From Deltaproteobacteria bacterium (GTDB lineage Bacteria > Desulfobacterota > Desulfomonilia > UBA1062), in contig JAKPPU010000170.1 of assembly GCA_029547185.1 (NCBI GenBank), forward strand, positions 1-64,000: a stretch of 64,000 nt of DNA, written 5' to 3'. Position numbers and translations under genes: made by a program. Position 1 is the first letter of the stretch. Each line of letters opens with the position of its first letter. The notes under the pieces were generated by a model. It worked only from the letters and a program-made list of their open reading frames with translations. It was not told where the DNA came from and ran no database searches. Shown piece by piece: positions 36,059-43,216 of the stretch.

Positions 36059-36556
36059 TCAGTAGACAAAGGGGATGAGCTTGCGCACCCGCCGCTGATA
36101 GTCGCTGTAGTCGGGGAACCTCTCGGCGAGCCACTGTTCTTCCCGGGCTGACTTGATGTCGAGGAAGACCAGGAGCACGGTGGCATAGGCGAGGGTGAGC
36201 CAGCCGCCTGCGGCGAGAGCCCAGCCATAGGCCAGGATGATCCCGCCCGAGTACATTGGATGCCTGACGAGCCGGTAGGGGCCCGTCTGGACCAGGGTCG
36301 CATCCTCCTTGGGAAAGGGCAGGGGGGTGAGGTTGGAGCCGAGCCGGACCAGGCCTGCGAGGAGGAGGCAGACGCCCGAGAGCATGAGCGCGCCGCCAAT
36401 AAAGACCGAAATCCGGCCGACGGATACCGGCAGCAGGGGCAGCCCTGACAGGGTGCGGGGGCCGAGGAACACGAGCCCAATGAGCGCGAGCTGAGCAGCG
36501 ACATACCACTCGCCGTGCGTGCCGCGCCACCAGGGAGGGCGGGTATCGTTCGTCAT
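36059..36556 (-). CDS. Isoprenylcysteine carboxyl methyltransferase (ICMT/PEMT)-family membrane protein
   Basis: 165 residues with three or four membrane helices. The ICMT/PEMT C-terminal motif is clear: GPYRLVRHPMYSGGIILAYGWAL, then EEQWLAERFPDYSDYQRRVRKLIPFVY, the S-adenosylmethionine-binding signature. Substrates range from isoprenylcysteine to phospholipids and small alcohols; nothing nearby decides. It is convergent with the selenoprotein gene. Confidence 0.85.
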   Translation of the reverse strand: MTNDTRPPWWRGTHGEWYVAAQLALIGLVFLGPRTLSGLPLLPVSVGRISVFIGGALMLSGVCLLLAGLVRLGSNLTPLPFPKEDATLVQTGPYRLVRHPMYSGGIILAYGWALAAGGWLTLAYATVLLVFLDIKSAREEQWLAERFPDYSDYQRRVRKLIPFVY

Positions 36557-36894
36557 GGATCTCCCATGCCTCGTGAGTCCTCCTCCCTATCTTTCATCAT
36601 GATCCTTGGATGAACCGGGAGCATTCATAGCCCCGTGAATAACGGCAAGGACGTCGATCTGATCCGGCTTGATGAAATATATGATGCGGTAAGATCCCTC
36701 TTGATGAGGTTATGGGCTTCTTCCTTTTTCATTACCCGGGACATACAACATTCTCCTGCGTTCTTACGTATATTGTACCAAGGAAAGTCCATGTAATCAA
36801 TTCTCTCAAAAGATCTGCCCGGAGTGAAAGGAAAGCCCGAAGCGGGCTCCGGGCTTATGGCATCGAACCATGAATCCCTTGCGGGAGGAATGCT
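36557..36894. other. Intergenic region with a toxin remnant
   Basis: About 340 bases. Its only coding trace is the RelE/ParE-like fragment described at 36587-36732. The rest shows no gene, terminator or clear promoter. Confidence 0.5.
36587..36732 (-). pseudogene. RelE/ParE-family toxin C-terminal remnant
   Basis: A minus-strand frame from 36697 to the stop at 36587 reads GSYRIIYFIKPDQIDVLAVI then HGAMN, the typical C-terminal strand pair of RelE/ParE toxins. It has no start. A start-like ATG at 36732 (MKKEEAHNLIKR) lies in another frame and would need a frameshift near 36697 to join it. No intact antitoxin is present. Decayed toxin-antitoxin locus. Confidence 0.5.
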
Positions 36895-38610
36895 CTATGA
36901 CTTCGACACGATCTTTTTCGTGATCGGGTGCTCCTCGGGCAGATGGTCGGGCAGGGGCTTCTCCATGAGCAGGGTATCGTTCTCCTCGATGGGCACAACG
37001 TTCAATACGTTGGCAAAGGAGATCCAATGGGGCAGGTTCAACTTCTTGCCTTCCGCGTGGTTCCACGTGCGGTACCAGAAGAGGTCGTTGACCGACTTGC
37101 GCATTTCCATGGCCTGGCGCTCCGCGATGATGGCATCCTGCTCGCGCTTGGCGCAGATCGAGATCACGGCCTGCATCTTGTCTCCCGGCTTGATGTCCGG
37201 GGCCAGGATGTCGGTGAAGCCCACGGCGCGGCCGCTTGCGAGCATGTCGTCGCTGTCGAGGATCTCGGCCGAGTGGATGGGGCCTGTCATGCAGAAGGCG
37301 CCGTACTTGAGGTCGTCTCCCCTGGGGATGTTCGTGGTCGCGTCGAGGTGGATGGAATTGAGCCCGCACTGAACGGCCTCGCCCACAGCGTGCTCCACCA
37401 CGTCGATGGGGTAGCCGAAGATCCCGGCGCTCTCCATGTCGATGGCGAGGAAGACGATCCGGTGGCCGTCCTCCCTGGGCTTGAGCACCTTCTTGCCCAT
37501 CTCGATGATGAGCTCTGCAAACTGCTTGTATGCCAGGTAGTCGCTCGATCTGAAGATGGGGTTGTTCTTGTTGAACGCGTACGCATCGAGCACTTCCTTG
37601 CAGGCCTTGTCCATGCCCCGTCTCACGCGGCTCCTCATGAGGGAGAGGATGGCCTTGCCCTTCATGGTGGTGCCGTCCACGATGTGAATCTTCACAGCCT
37701 CGCGCACGCCCAGCCTGCTCAGGGTGAAGTTGCAGCTGTCCACGAAGTTGTCGATGACCTTGTCGGGTACGGACAAGCTGAAGTCCGCGTTCCTGCGCTC
37801 GCTCTTGCGCTCGATGAGCTTGGCGCCGGCCATGGCCATCATGTCCGGGTCGAAGAACGACCGATCCTCGATCTTCTTGAAGCCGAGCTGTACGAGCGTC
37901 ACGATCCTGCCCTTGTCGTCCATGCCCGGGACCATGACCAGCTTTCTCAGCATCTCGTAGCCTTCGCGGTTCGGGCCGTTCACGAGGTCTTCGGAGAGCG
38001 ACTGCCTGATCACGTTCACGCCGATTCCACCGCCAAGGACGGCTCCGATCGCGCACATGAGGTTGTGCTCGAAGGTGCCCATGTCGAGGTTCTCGAGGCT
38101 GCGGATGCTCGGGGGGATGGGCTTGTGCCGCAGGTTGAGGATGTCCCTGAAGTCACCCTTGTAGCCCGTATTGATCATGACGACCGTGGCAAAGGCGTTT
38201 TCCGAAAACCTCTCGCCCGCCCGGATCTCCTTCATCTTCGCGAAGGCCGCCCGGCACTCCTTGTTGAAGGTCCAGTCGAAGTACATGCCCTGCCAGTGCT
38301 GCGAATAGGTCGCGCACGAGGCCTTCAGGCCGCACGCCAGAACCTGCCCGAGCTTGTACTTGTTCGGCACCTCCTTGATGTTGAAGGGAGCAAAGTCCTT
38401 TCCGCAATAGTGGCTCGACCGCCAGATGGAGCGGATAGCCTTGTTCGTCTTCTCGTTGATCGACTTGGGGTAGAGCAGGTACGGGACCTCACACGTAGCC
38501 GGATGCCTGTCCGGATACCACTGGGACCTGTGCACTGCCGGATTTCCGTCGACCGCGATCCTGCGGCCGTTTTCCTTTCCCAACACTCCGTTTTCTTCCT
38601 GCCTCTTCAT
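36895..38610 (-). CDS. Unrecognised 571-residue protein
   Basis: I do not recognise the family. 571 residues; ATG 38610 follows AAGGAGGAGG, so it is well translated. No signal peptide and no membrane segments, so it is cytoplasmic. The N-terminal 140 residues hold conserved-looking Cys and His (SHYCGKD, ACGLKASCATYSQHWQ). A Gly-rich stretch AIGAVLGGGIGVNVIRQSLSEDL is at about 190. The C-terminal half is barrel-like (IVFLAIDMESAGIFGYPIDVVEHAVGEAVQCGLNSIHLDATTNIPRGDDL; DILAPDIKPGDKMQAVIS). Codon use is like the neighbours. It lies 85 bases downstream of a TetR-type regulator gene on the same strand, so it is probably controlled by it. An enzyme of organic-acid or aromatic metabolism is a guess. 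Confidence 0.8.
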   Translation of the reverse strand: MKRQEENGVLGKENGRRIAVDGNPAVHRSQWYPDRHPATCEVPYLLYPKSINEKTNKAIRSIWRSSHYCGKDFAPFNIKEVPNKYKLGQVLACGLKASCATYSQHWQGMYFDWTFNKECRAAFAKMKEIRAGERFSENAFATVVMINTGYKGDFRDILNLRHKPIPPSIRSLENLDMGTFEHNLMCAIGAVLGGGIGVNVIRQSLSEDLVNGPNREGYEMLRKLVMVPGMDDKGRIVTLVQLGFKKIEDRSFFDPDMMAMAGAKLIERKSERRNADFSLSVPDKVIDNFVDSCNFTLSRLGVREAVKIHIVDGTTMKGKAILSLMRSRVRRGMDKACKEVLDAYAFNKNNPIFRSSDYLAYKQFAELIIEMGKKVLKPREDGHRIVFLAIDMESAGIFGYPIDVVEHAVGEAVQCGLNSIHLDATTNIPRGDDLKYGAFCMTGPIHSAEILDSDDMLASGRAVGFTDILAPDIKPGDKMQAVISICAKREQDAIIAERQAMEMRKSVNDLFWYRTWNHAEGKKLNLPHWISFANVLNVVPIEENDTLLMEKPLPDHLPEEHPITKKIVSKS

Positions 38611-38695
38611 AGATCCTCCTCCTTAAGGTGAATGCGAGCCTTGGTGTGCAAGACAGGTTTCATTGGCCTTACCGGCTTTTCCTTGAACTATTGCT

Positions 38696-39712
38696 TTAGC
38701 TTTCCCGATCCTTCGTCTGTGCGAAGAACCTTTTCCTTCCGGCATCCTCGCCGGCAATTCCGTTGAACAGCACTTCGAGGATCGCGGGCAGCTCCTGTTT
38801 AAGGGGATATCCCATGCCCGACTGCAGCCACTTGTACACGACCCCGTCGATGAATCCCATGATGCCGTAGAACGCCGTGTAGAAGTTCATAGTCTTCATC
38901 CGGCCTTCCGTGTTCAGCTCTACGATGCGCTCTTTGAGCATGGGGAGGCGGCTTATGACGGTGTTGTAGAACATGGCCTTGCCGCCCGGCTTGTACATGA
39001 TCTCCTCTTTCTGAATGAGGCGGTAGAGCAGGTGGTTCTTCTCGATGAACCCGATCCAGAACGAAATCGCCTCTTCGACCAGCTCGAGGATGTCGCCTGC
39101 CTTCATGAGCTCCTCTCTGAACACGGAGACGATCTCGTCGGTCTTCTCCGAGATGAGCTTTTCGAGGAGGACTTCCTTGCTCTTGAAGGTGCGATAGATC
39201 GTGCCCTTGCCCATGCCGCACAGGCTGGCGATCTCATCCACGGTCGTGCTGTGGAACCCCTTCTCCACAAAAAGCTTCAGGGCGGCATTGAAGATGTTCT
39301 CCCGGTTCAAGGGCGCGCTCTTCTTCACCTTGGCGAGAGGGAAGACCTGGGCCTGGGTGAGCACGAACCTCAGCATGTCCGGGGATACGGGCACCCTGCC
39401 TATGCTCATGAAGGACGCCTCCTCGGCTACGGCCCTGAAGAAGGCAAGGGCGTGCTCCTGCGATCCCATTTCCTTGAGGGCTGGGGCGAGCTTTTCGAGA
39501 AAGGATGCGAGCCACTCCGACGAATGTTTTTCGAATTCCTTTTTCGCCGTGAACGTGCGGGAGACGGCATTGAGGTTTTCCCTGACGTACGCCCGGAAGG
39601 CATCCTCATCCGGGGTTCCGTCGGCGGAAAAAAACCTTCCCCATTCGGCGGAGAGATCCGATCCTATGCCCTTGGGATCGATCTTCGATGGCTCGCTTAA
39701 GTCCTTGCTCAT
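38696..39712 (-). CDS. TetR-family regulator with an N-terminal extension of about 150 residues
   Basis: 338 residues from ATG 39712, which has GAGGAG upstream. The TetR HTH is internal instead of N-terminal: NRENIFNAALKLFVEKGFHSTTVDEIASLCGMGKGTIYRTFKSKEVLLEKLI at about 142-193. The C-terminal domain is that of a TetR regulator of normal size. The extra N-terminal 140 residues are helical (AFRAYVRENLNAVSRTFTAKKEFEKHSSEWLASFLEKLAPALKEMG) without a domain I can name, possibly a second sensor. A perfect palindrome at 39739-39752 just upstream suggests autoregulation and control of the 571-residue protein downstream. Confidence 0.85.
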   Translation of the reverse strand: MSKDLSEPSKIDPKGIGSDLSAEWGRFFSADGTPDEDAFRAYVRENLNAVSRTFTAKKEFEKHSSEWLASFLEKLAPALKEMGSQEHALAFFRAVAEEASFMSIGRVPVSPDMLRFVLTQAQVFPLAKVKKSAPLNRENIFNAALKLFVEKGFHSTTVDEIASLCGMGKGTIYRTFKSKEVLLEKLISEKTDEIVSVFREELMKAGDILELVEEAISFWIGFIEKNHLLYRLIQKEEIMYKPGGKAMFYNTVISRLPMLKERIVELNTEGRMKTMNFYTAFYGIMGFIDGVVYKWLQSGMGYPLKQELPAILEVLFNGIAGEDAGRKRFFAQTKDRES

Positions 39713-39738
39713 TCTCCTCAATGTTCCCCAATAACAAA

Positions 39739-39752
39739 ACGGACTAGTCCGT
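39739..39752. promoter_or_regulatory. Candidate operator of the extended TetR regulator
   Basis: ACGGACTAGTCCGT, a perfect 14-base palindrome 27 bases upstream of the regulator start codon. Size and position suit a TetR dimer acting on its own promoter. Confidence 0.6.
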
Positions 39753-40008
39753 CCATTATCCCTTTCCCAGTCGGCTGTCAATAGGATTGATTTCAAAGAC
39801 GGAAGTGGAAAAAGGAAGGTCTCTTTTTTATTGTAAATTTATCAGGAATTAATTTATGCTCACCAGATACTGCTTGGAGAGGGGCTTGTTCTTCCAGGGC
39901 TCCCGGCTCCTCTTTGCTGGCTTTGAATACATCCCGGCACCTGCATGCCCGGTTGGAAGGGGCACCCGCAAGCCCTGATTACGTTTCATGACTGAGGAGG
40001 TTCATGCC

Positions 40009-40050
40009 ATGAAGAAGACCGTGATTCTGCTTTTCCCTGATCGTCATTGA
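40009..40050 (+). other. 13-codon ORF with strong ribosome site
   Basis: GAGGAGG then ATG at 40009 encodes MKKTVILLFPDRH and stops at 40048-40050. It resembles the start of a signal peptide cut short: either a leader peptide for the gene at 40104 or the broken 5' end of a lost gene. Confidence 0.3.
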
Positions 40051-40103
40051 CTTTGAAAGATAATTGCTAGGTAAATGTGGTACGTGAACAAAAGGGAGCG
40101 CGT

Positions 40104-41051
40104 ATGATCGGATTCAAGATGAATGAGATCATGGTGGGCGCCCACCGGTTCGAGGGGGGCGATGCCGAGCTGCCCATGCTCTTTCACCTGACCTGGGGCC
40201 GCAAGAGCCTCCGCGAATATTGCAGCCCGTCCTCGCCTGACTTCCTCAAGGCAGAGGCAAAGGGCATCATCACGGTGGAAGGCCTCGTTCACAAGGCCGA
40301 GTGCGAGGGAAGCCTGCACTTGCTCTACTTCACCGGGAGCAAGGTCCGCTATGAGCTCGCATTTGAAGACGGGCAGGGAAGGGCATACGAATACGTGGGC
40401 GAGAAGGTGAACATCCGGCCCTGGAACCTCCATAAGAGCCACACCACCTGCTACGGCACGATCACCGAATGCGGGACCGGCAGGGTCGTCTCGAAGTCCG
40501 TCGTCCATTTCCCCTTAAGAGAGCTCCTCACCTTCATGAAGTCCTTCAGACTCGTGTTCTCCGACGAGTGGGGGAGGGAGAGAACACCGGGGCCCGGGCC
40601 GGAAGGTCCGGGAGGCGGGCCGTACAAGGTGCTCGGCAGCAAGGAGGCAGAGATCCTCGCCGCCATGGCCGGTGCCATCATCCCGCGGGGAGGAGAGAGC
40701 TTCAGGCTCGGCGCCGCAGACCTCGAAGAGAAATGGCTCCCGCGGACCGATTACGTGCTCTCGAAGATGCCGCTTCTCACCCGGTCGGGCTTCAGGCTGA
40801 ATCTCCATATCCTCAACCGGCTTTTGCCTTTTCTGTTCCTCAAGAGGCGGTCACAGCTGACCGGGCTCGACGAGTTCGAGCGCACCCGGCTCTTCAAAAT
40901 GATCGAAAGCTCAGCGTTTCCGGGTCCGCTCGCCGTGCTTCTGACGAAGATCCTCGTGTTCCCGGCGTTCTATGGTCTGCCCGAGGCAAAGGAGGCCATC
41001 GGCTATGAGGAGAGGTTTCCGAACCCGCGGTTCGAAGGCCTCAAAGACTGA
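40104..41051 (+). CDS. GMC-oxidoreductase partner protein with gluconate-2-dehydrogenase-subunit-3-like domain
   Basis: 315 residues from ATG 40104 (GGGAG upstream); a GTG at 40077 is an alternative. The N-terminal 165 residues form a beta-rich domain (MLFHLTWGRKSLREYC, LHLLYFTGSKVRYELAFEDGQGRAYEYVGEKVNI) of a type found attached to large GMC oxidoreductases of the cholesterol-oxidase group. A Gly/Pro linker (GPGPEGPGGGP) then leads to an all-helical domain (EAEILAAMAGAIIPRGGESF ... FERTRLFKMIESSAFPGPLAVLLTKILVFPAFYGLPEAKEAIGYEERF) resembling gluconate dehydrogenase small subunits. The GMC flavoprotein gene follows at 41209, so the two should form one complex. Confidence 0.7.
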   Translation: MIGFKMNEIMVGAHRFEGGDAELPMLFHLTWGRKSLREYCSPSSPDFLKAEAKGIITVEGLVHKAECEGSLHLLYFTGSKVRYELAFEDGQGRAYEYVGEKVNIRPWNLHKSHTTCYGTITECGTGRVVSKSVVHFPLRELLTFMKSFRLVFSDEWGRERTPGPGPEGPGGGPYKVLGSKEAEILAAMAGAIIPRGGESFRLGAADLEEKWLPRTDYVLSKMPLLTRSGFRLNLHILNRLLPFLFLKRRSQLTGLDEFERTRLFKMIESSAFPGPLAVLLTKILVFPAFYGLPEAKEAIGYEERFPNPRFEGLKD

Positions 41052-41089
41052 CATGCTGCCAGCTTTAGTCGCGCAAATTGCCTCCATGT

Positions 41090-41156
41090 CACCCCCGCGC
41101 AAGCGGGGGTCCAGGAAGAGCCGGATCCCCTGGATTCCCGCTTTCGCGGGAACGAC
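41090..41156. repeat. Dispersed REP-like double hairpin
   Basis: CCCCCGC-GCAA-GCGGGGG followed by CCAGG, a short spacer, CCTGGATTCCCGC-TTTC-GCGGGAA. This double-hairpin sequence, with CCAGG/CCTGG pairing, is the form of repeat scattered through many proteobacterial genomes. It lies between the two GMC genes of the module. Confidence 0.7.
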
Positions 41157-41208
41157 CAAAGGGGAGAGCGGGAATGAAGACTAACTAATATCATGTGGAC
41201 AGTTCGAT

Positions 41209-42726
41209 ATGCTGAAAGAATATCGTGAAATAAGCGGTCCTGTGCATGAAGATGCGGACGTGTGCGTCATCGGCACGGGTGCGGGCGGGGCGGTCGCCGC
41301 AAAGGAGCTTGCCGAGAAGGGCCTCACGGTGGTCGTCCTCGAAGAGGGAAGCCTCTTCACCGTAAAGAACTTCAACCAGGACCCGGGCGACATGCTCGCC
41401 ATGATGTACCGGGACAGCGGAACCACGATGGCGCTGGGCATCCCGCCTGCCTTCATCACCATGGGAAAATGCATCGGCGGCACCACGACCGTGAACTCCG
41501 CGACCTGCTTCAGGACCCCTCCCGAGGTCTTCGAGGAATGGTCGCAGAATTGGGGCTGCGAAGGGCTCACCTGCGAGGAGCTGGTTCCCCACTTCGAGAA
41601 GGTCGAAAGGGAGATCAGCGTGGTCGAGCTTTCCGAAGACGTGCTCGGCAACGTGTACAAGATCGTCAGGAGGGGTGCGGAAAGGCTCGGGCTCAAGGCG
41701 AGGCCGCTCAAGCACAACGTGAAGGGCTGCGAGGGCGCCGGGGTCTGCCAGTGGGGCTGCATCAGGGGCGCGAAGCAGTCCATGGACGTCACCTATGTAC
41801 CCAAGGCCGAGAGGGCGGGTGCGCATATCTACGCCAACTGCCGGGCAGTGAAGATCGGCGTGGAGAACGGGCGGGTGACGGGCGTGCAGGGCGTGTTCGT
41901 CGATCCGTGCACGGGTGCAAAGGGATACGGCCTCTCCGTGAAGGCGCGGGTCGTCTGCCTTGCCATGGGGGCGCTCATCACCCCGGCATTCCTCCTCAAG
42001 AACGGGCTCGCCGACTCCTCCGGCATGGTGGGCAGAGGACTCACGATCCATCCCTGCGGCAGGGTCGTGGCAGAGATGGACGAGGTCGTGGACGGCCACC
42101 ACGGCGTATCCCAGGGCGGGCTCATCGATGCCTACAAGGACGAAGGCATCATGCTCGAAGGCGTCTTCGTTCCTCCCGCGATCATGGCCATGGCGCTGCC
42201 GGGCGTGGGAGAGGAACACAAGGCCCTTGCCAAACGCTACCGGAACCTCGCTGCCTTCGGCGTCATGGTGAGCGACACCACGAGGGGCCGGGTGCTCCCC
42301 GGTTTGTTCGGCTACCCGTTCACGGCCTTCTACTCGCTCAAGCGTGAGGATGCGGAAAAGCTCCACAAGGGCATCGGCTATCTGGCGGACATCTTCTTTG
42401 CCGCCGGCGCGAAGCGGGTATTCACGGGGTGCTACCCCATGCCCGTGCTCGGCTCGAAGGCCGAGCTCAAGAGGTTCAAGGGAATGAGGTTCAAGCCGCG
42501 GCACTTCGAGGTGATGGCCTTCCATCCCCTGGGCACCTGCCGGATGGGGAACGACCCGCGGCAGTCCGTGCTCGACCTGAACCTCGAGACGCACGACATC
42601 AAGGGCCTGTTCATCCCGGACGGAAGCCCCTTCCCGACATCCCTCGGTGTCAATCCGCAGGAGACCATCATGGCCTTTGCCGACCGAACGGCCGGCTATA
42701 TCGCGGAGCATATCGGGAGATACTAG
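41209..42726 (+). CDS. GMC-family FAD-dependent oxidoreductase
   Basis: 505 residues. FAD-binding GTGAGGAVAAKELAEKG at about residues 22-38; second GMC signature GKCIGGTTTVNSATCFRTP at about 86; C-terminal GMC motif FHPLGTCRMGNDPRQSVLDLNLETHDIKGLFIPDGSPFPTSLGVNPQETIMA with the catalytic His region. A four-cysteine insert CEGAGVCQWGCIRGAKQS near 178 is characteristic of the subgroup with a Fe-S-like or structural cysteine loop. Family members oxidise alcohols and sterols and pass electrons on; the helical partner encoded at 40104 supports a membrane-linked dehydrogenase. The substrate is unknown. Confidence 0.88.
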   Translation: MLKEYREISGPVHEDADVCVIGTGAGGAVAAKELAEKGLTVVVLEEGSLFTVKNFNQDPGDMLAMMYRDSGTTMALGIPPAFITMGKCIGGTTTVNSATCFRTPPEVFEEWSQNWGCEGLTCEELVPHFEKVEREISVVELSEDVLGNVYKIVRRGAERLGLKARPLKHNVKGCEGAGVCQWGCIRGAKQSMDVTYVPKAERAGAHIYANCRAVKIGVENGRVTGVQGVFVDPCTGAKGYGLSVKARVVCLAMGALITPAFLLKNGLADSSGMVGRGLTIHPCGRVVAEMDEVVDGHHGVSQGGLIDAYKDEGIMLEGVFVPPAIMAMALPGVGEEHKALAKRYRNLAAFGVMVSDTTRGRVLPGLFGYPFTAFYSLKREDAEKLHKGIGYLADIFFAAGAKRVFTGCYPMPVLGSKAELKRFKGMRFKPRHFEVMAFHPLGTCRMGNDPRQSVLDLNLETHDIKGLFIPDGSPFPTSLGVNPQETIMAFADRTAGYIAEHIGRY

Positions 42727-43216
42727 GATATTTCCGGCGTGCGCCGGTCAGCCCGGGTTGTCGTTTCATGGTTTCGGGAGCATCTCCCAGCAGCTTGCCG
42801 CCTGGTTATCCAGCTTAATATTGCCGGGCCTCCCGGCTGAGCCTCAACTGAAAATATGAATCCCTGCCGGAGTCCCGCCTTTTAAGAGGTAACGAAAATT
42901 GATTGTTTTCGAGACTGAAGGCGCAGCCCGAAGTTTGCCCCGCCCCGTTTTCCCCCTTGTACGATATCGTCTGCTCGTTGAGATACCAGGCAGGAGGGGT
43001 ATTATTAAGCTATAATAGAGACAAAGGCATTGAACATATCGTAACTTATGAATAATCCTATCTCGATATGCAGTGGCAACCATTGCCGGGGGTACGATAG
43101 ATGACCGATACCGGCTGATATCTTCAAACCAGGTAAACCATTTCCTGCATCCAGAGTGATTATCGAGGACCCTGCATACCCGAGAGGAAATGAAAAAGCG
43201 AATAAAGGAGGAGGCC
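42727..43216. other. Intergenic region before the multicopper oxidase
   Basis: About 490 bases without a convincing gene. A TATAAT at 43011-43016 has no matching -35. A small GC hairpin GCCGGGCCTCCCGGC is near 42824. A long minus-strand frame (42844-43287) is not protein-like and overlaps the oxidase start. Confidence 0.4.

Larger units (their letters stand above)
39713..40103. other. Divergent regulatory region
   Basis: About 390 bases between the TetR gene (minus) and the GMC partner gene (plus). It contains the palindrome at 39739-39752, an AT-rich stretch with TTTTTTATTGTAAATTTA, and a 13-codon ORF with a strong ribosome site at 40009-40050. A TTGACT at 40047-40052 could be a -35 for the 40104 gene but no good -10 follows. 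Confidence 0.4.

Noticed and set aside
36806-38056. Long open frame in the 571-residue gene region, same strand
   Set aside because: Arg/Gly/His-rich composition typical of a shifted frame in high-GC DNA; the 571-residue frame has the ribosome site.
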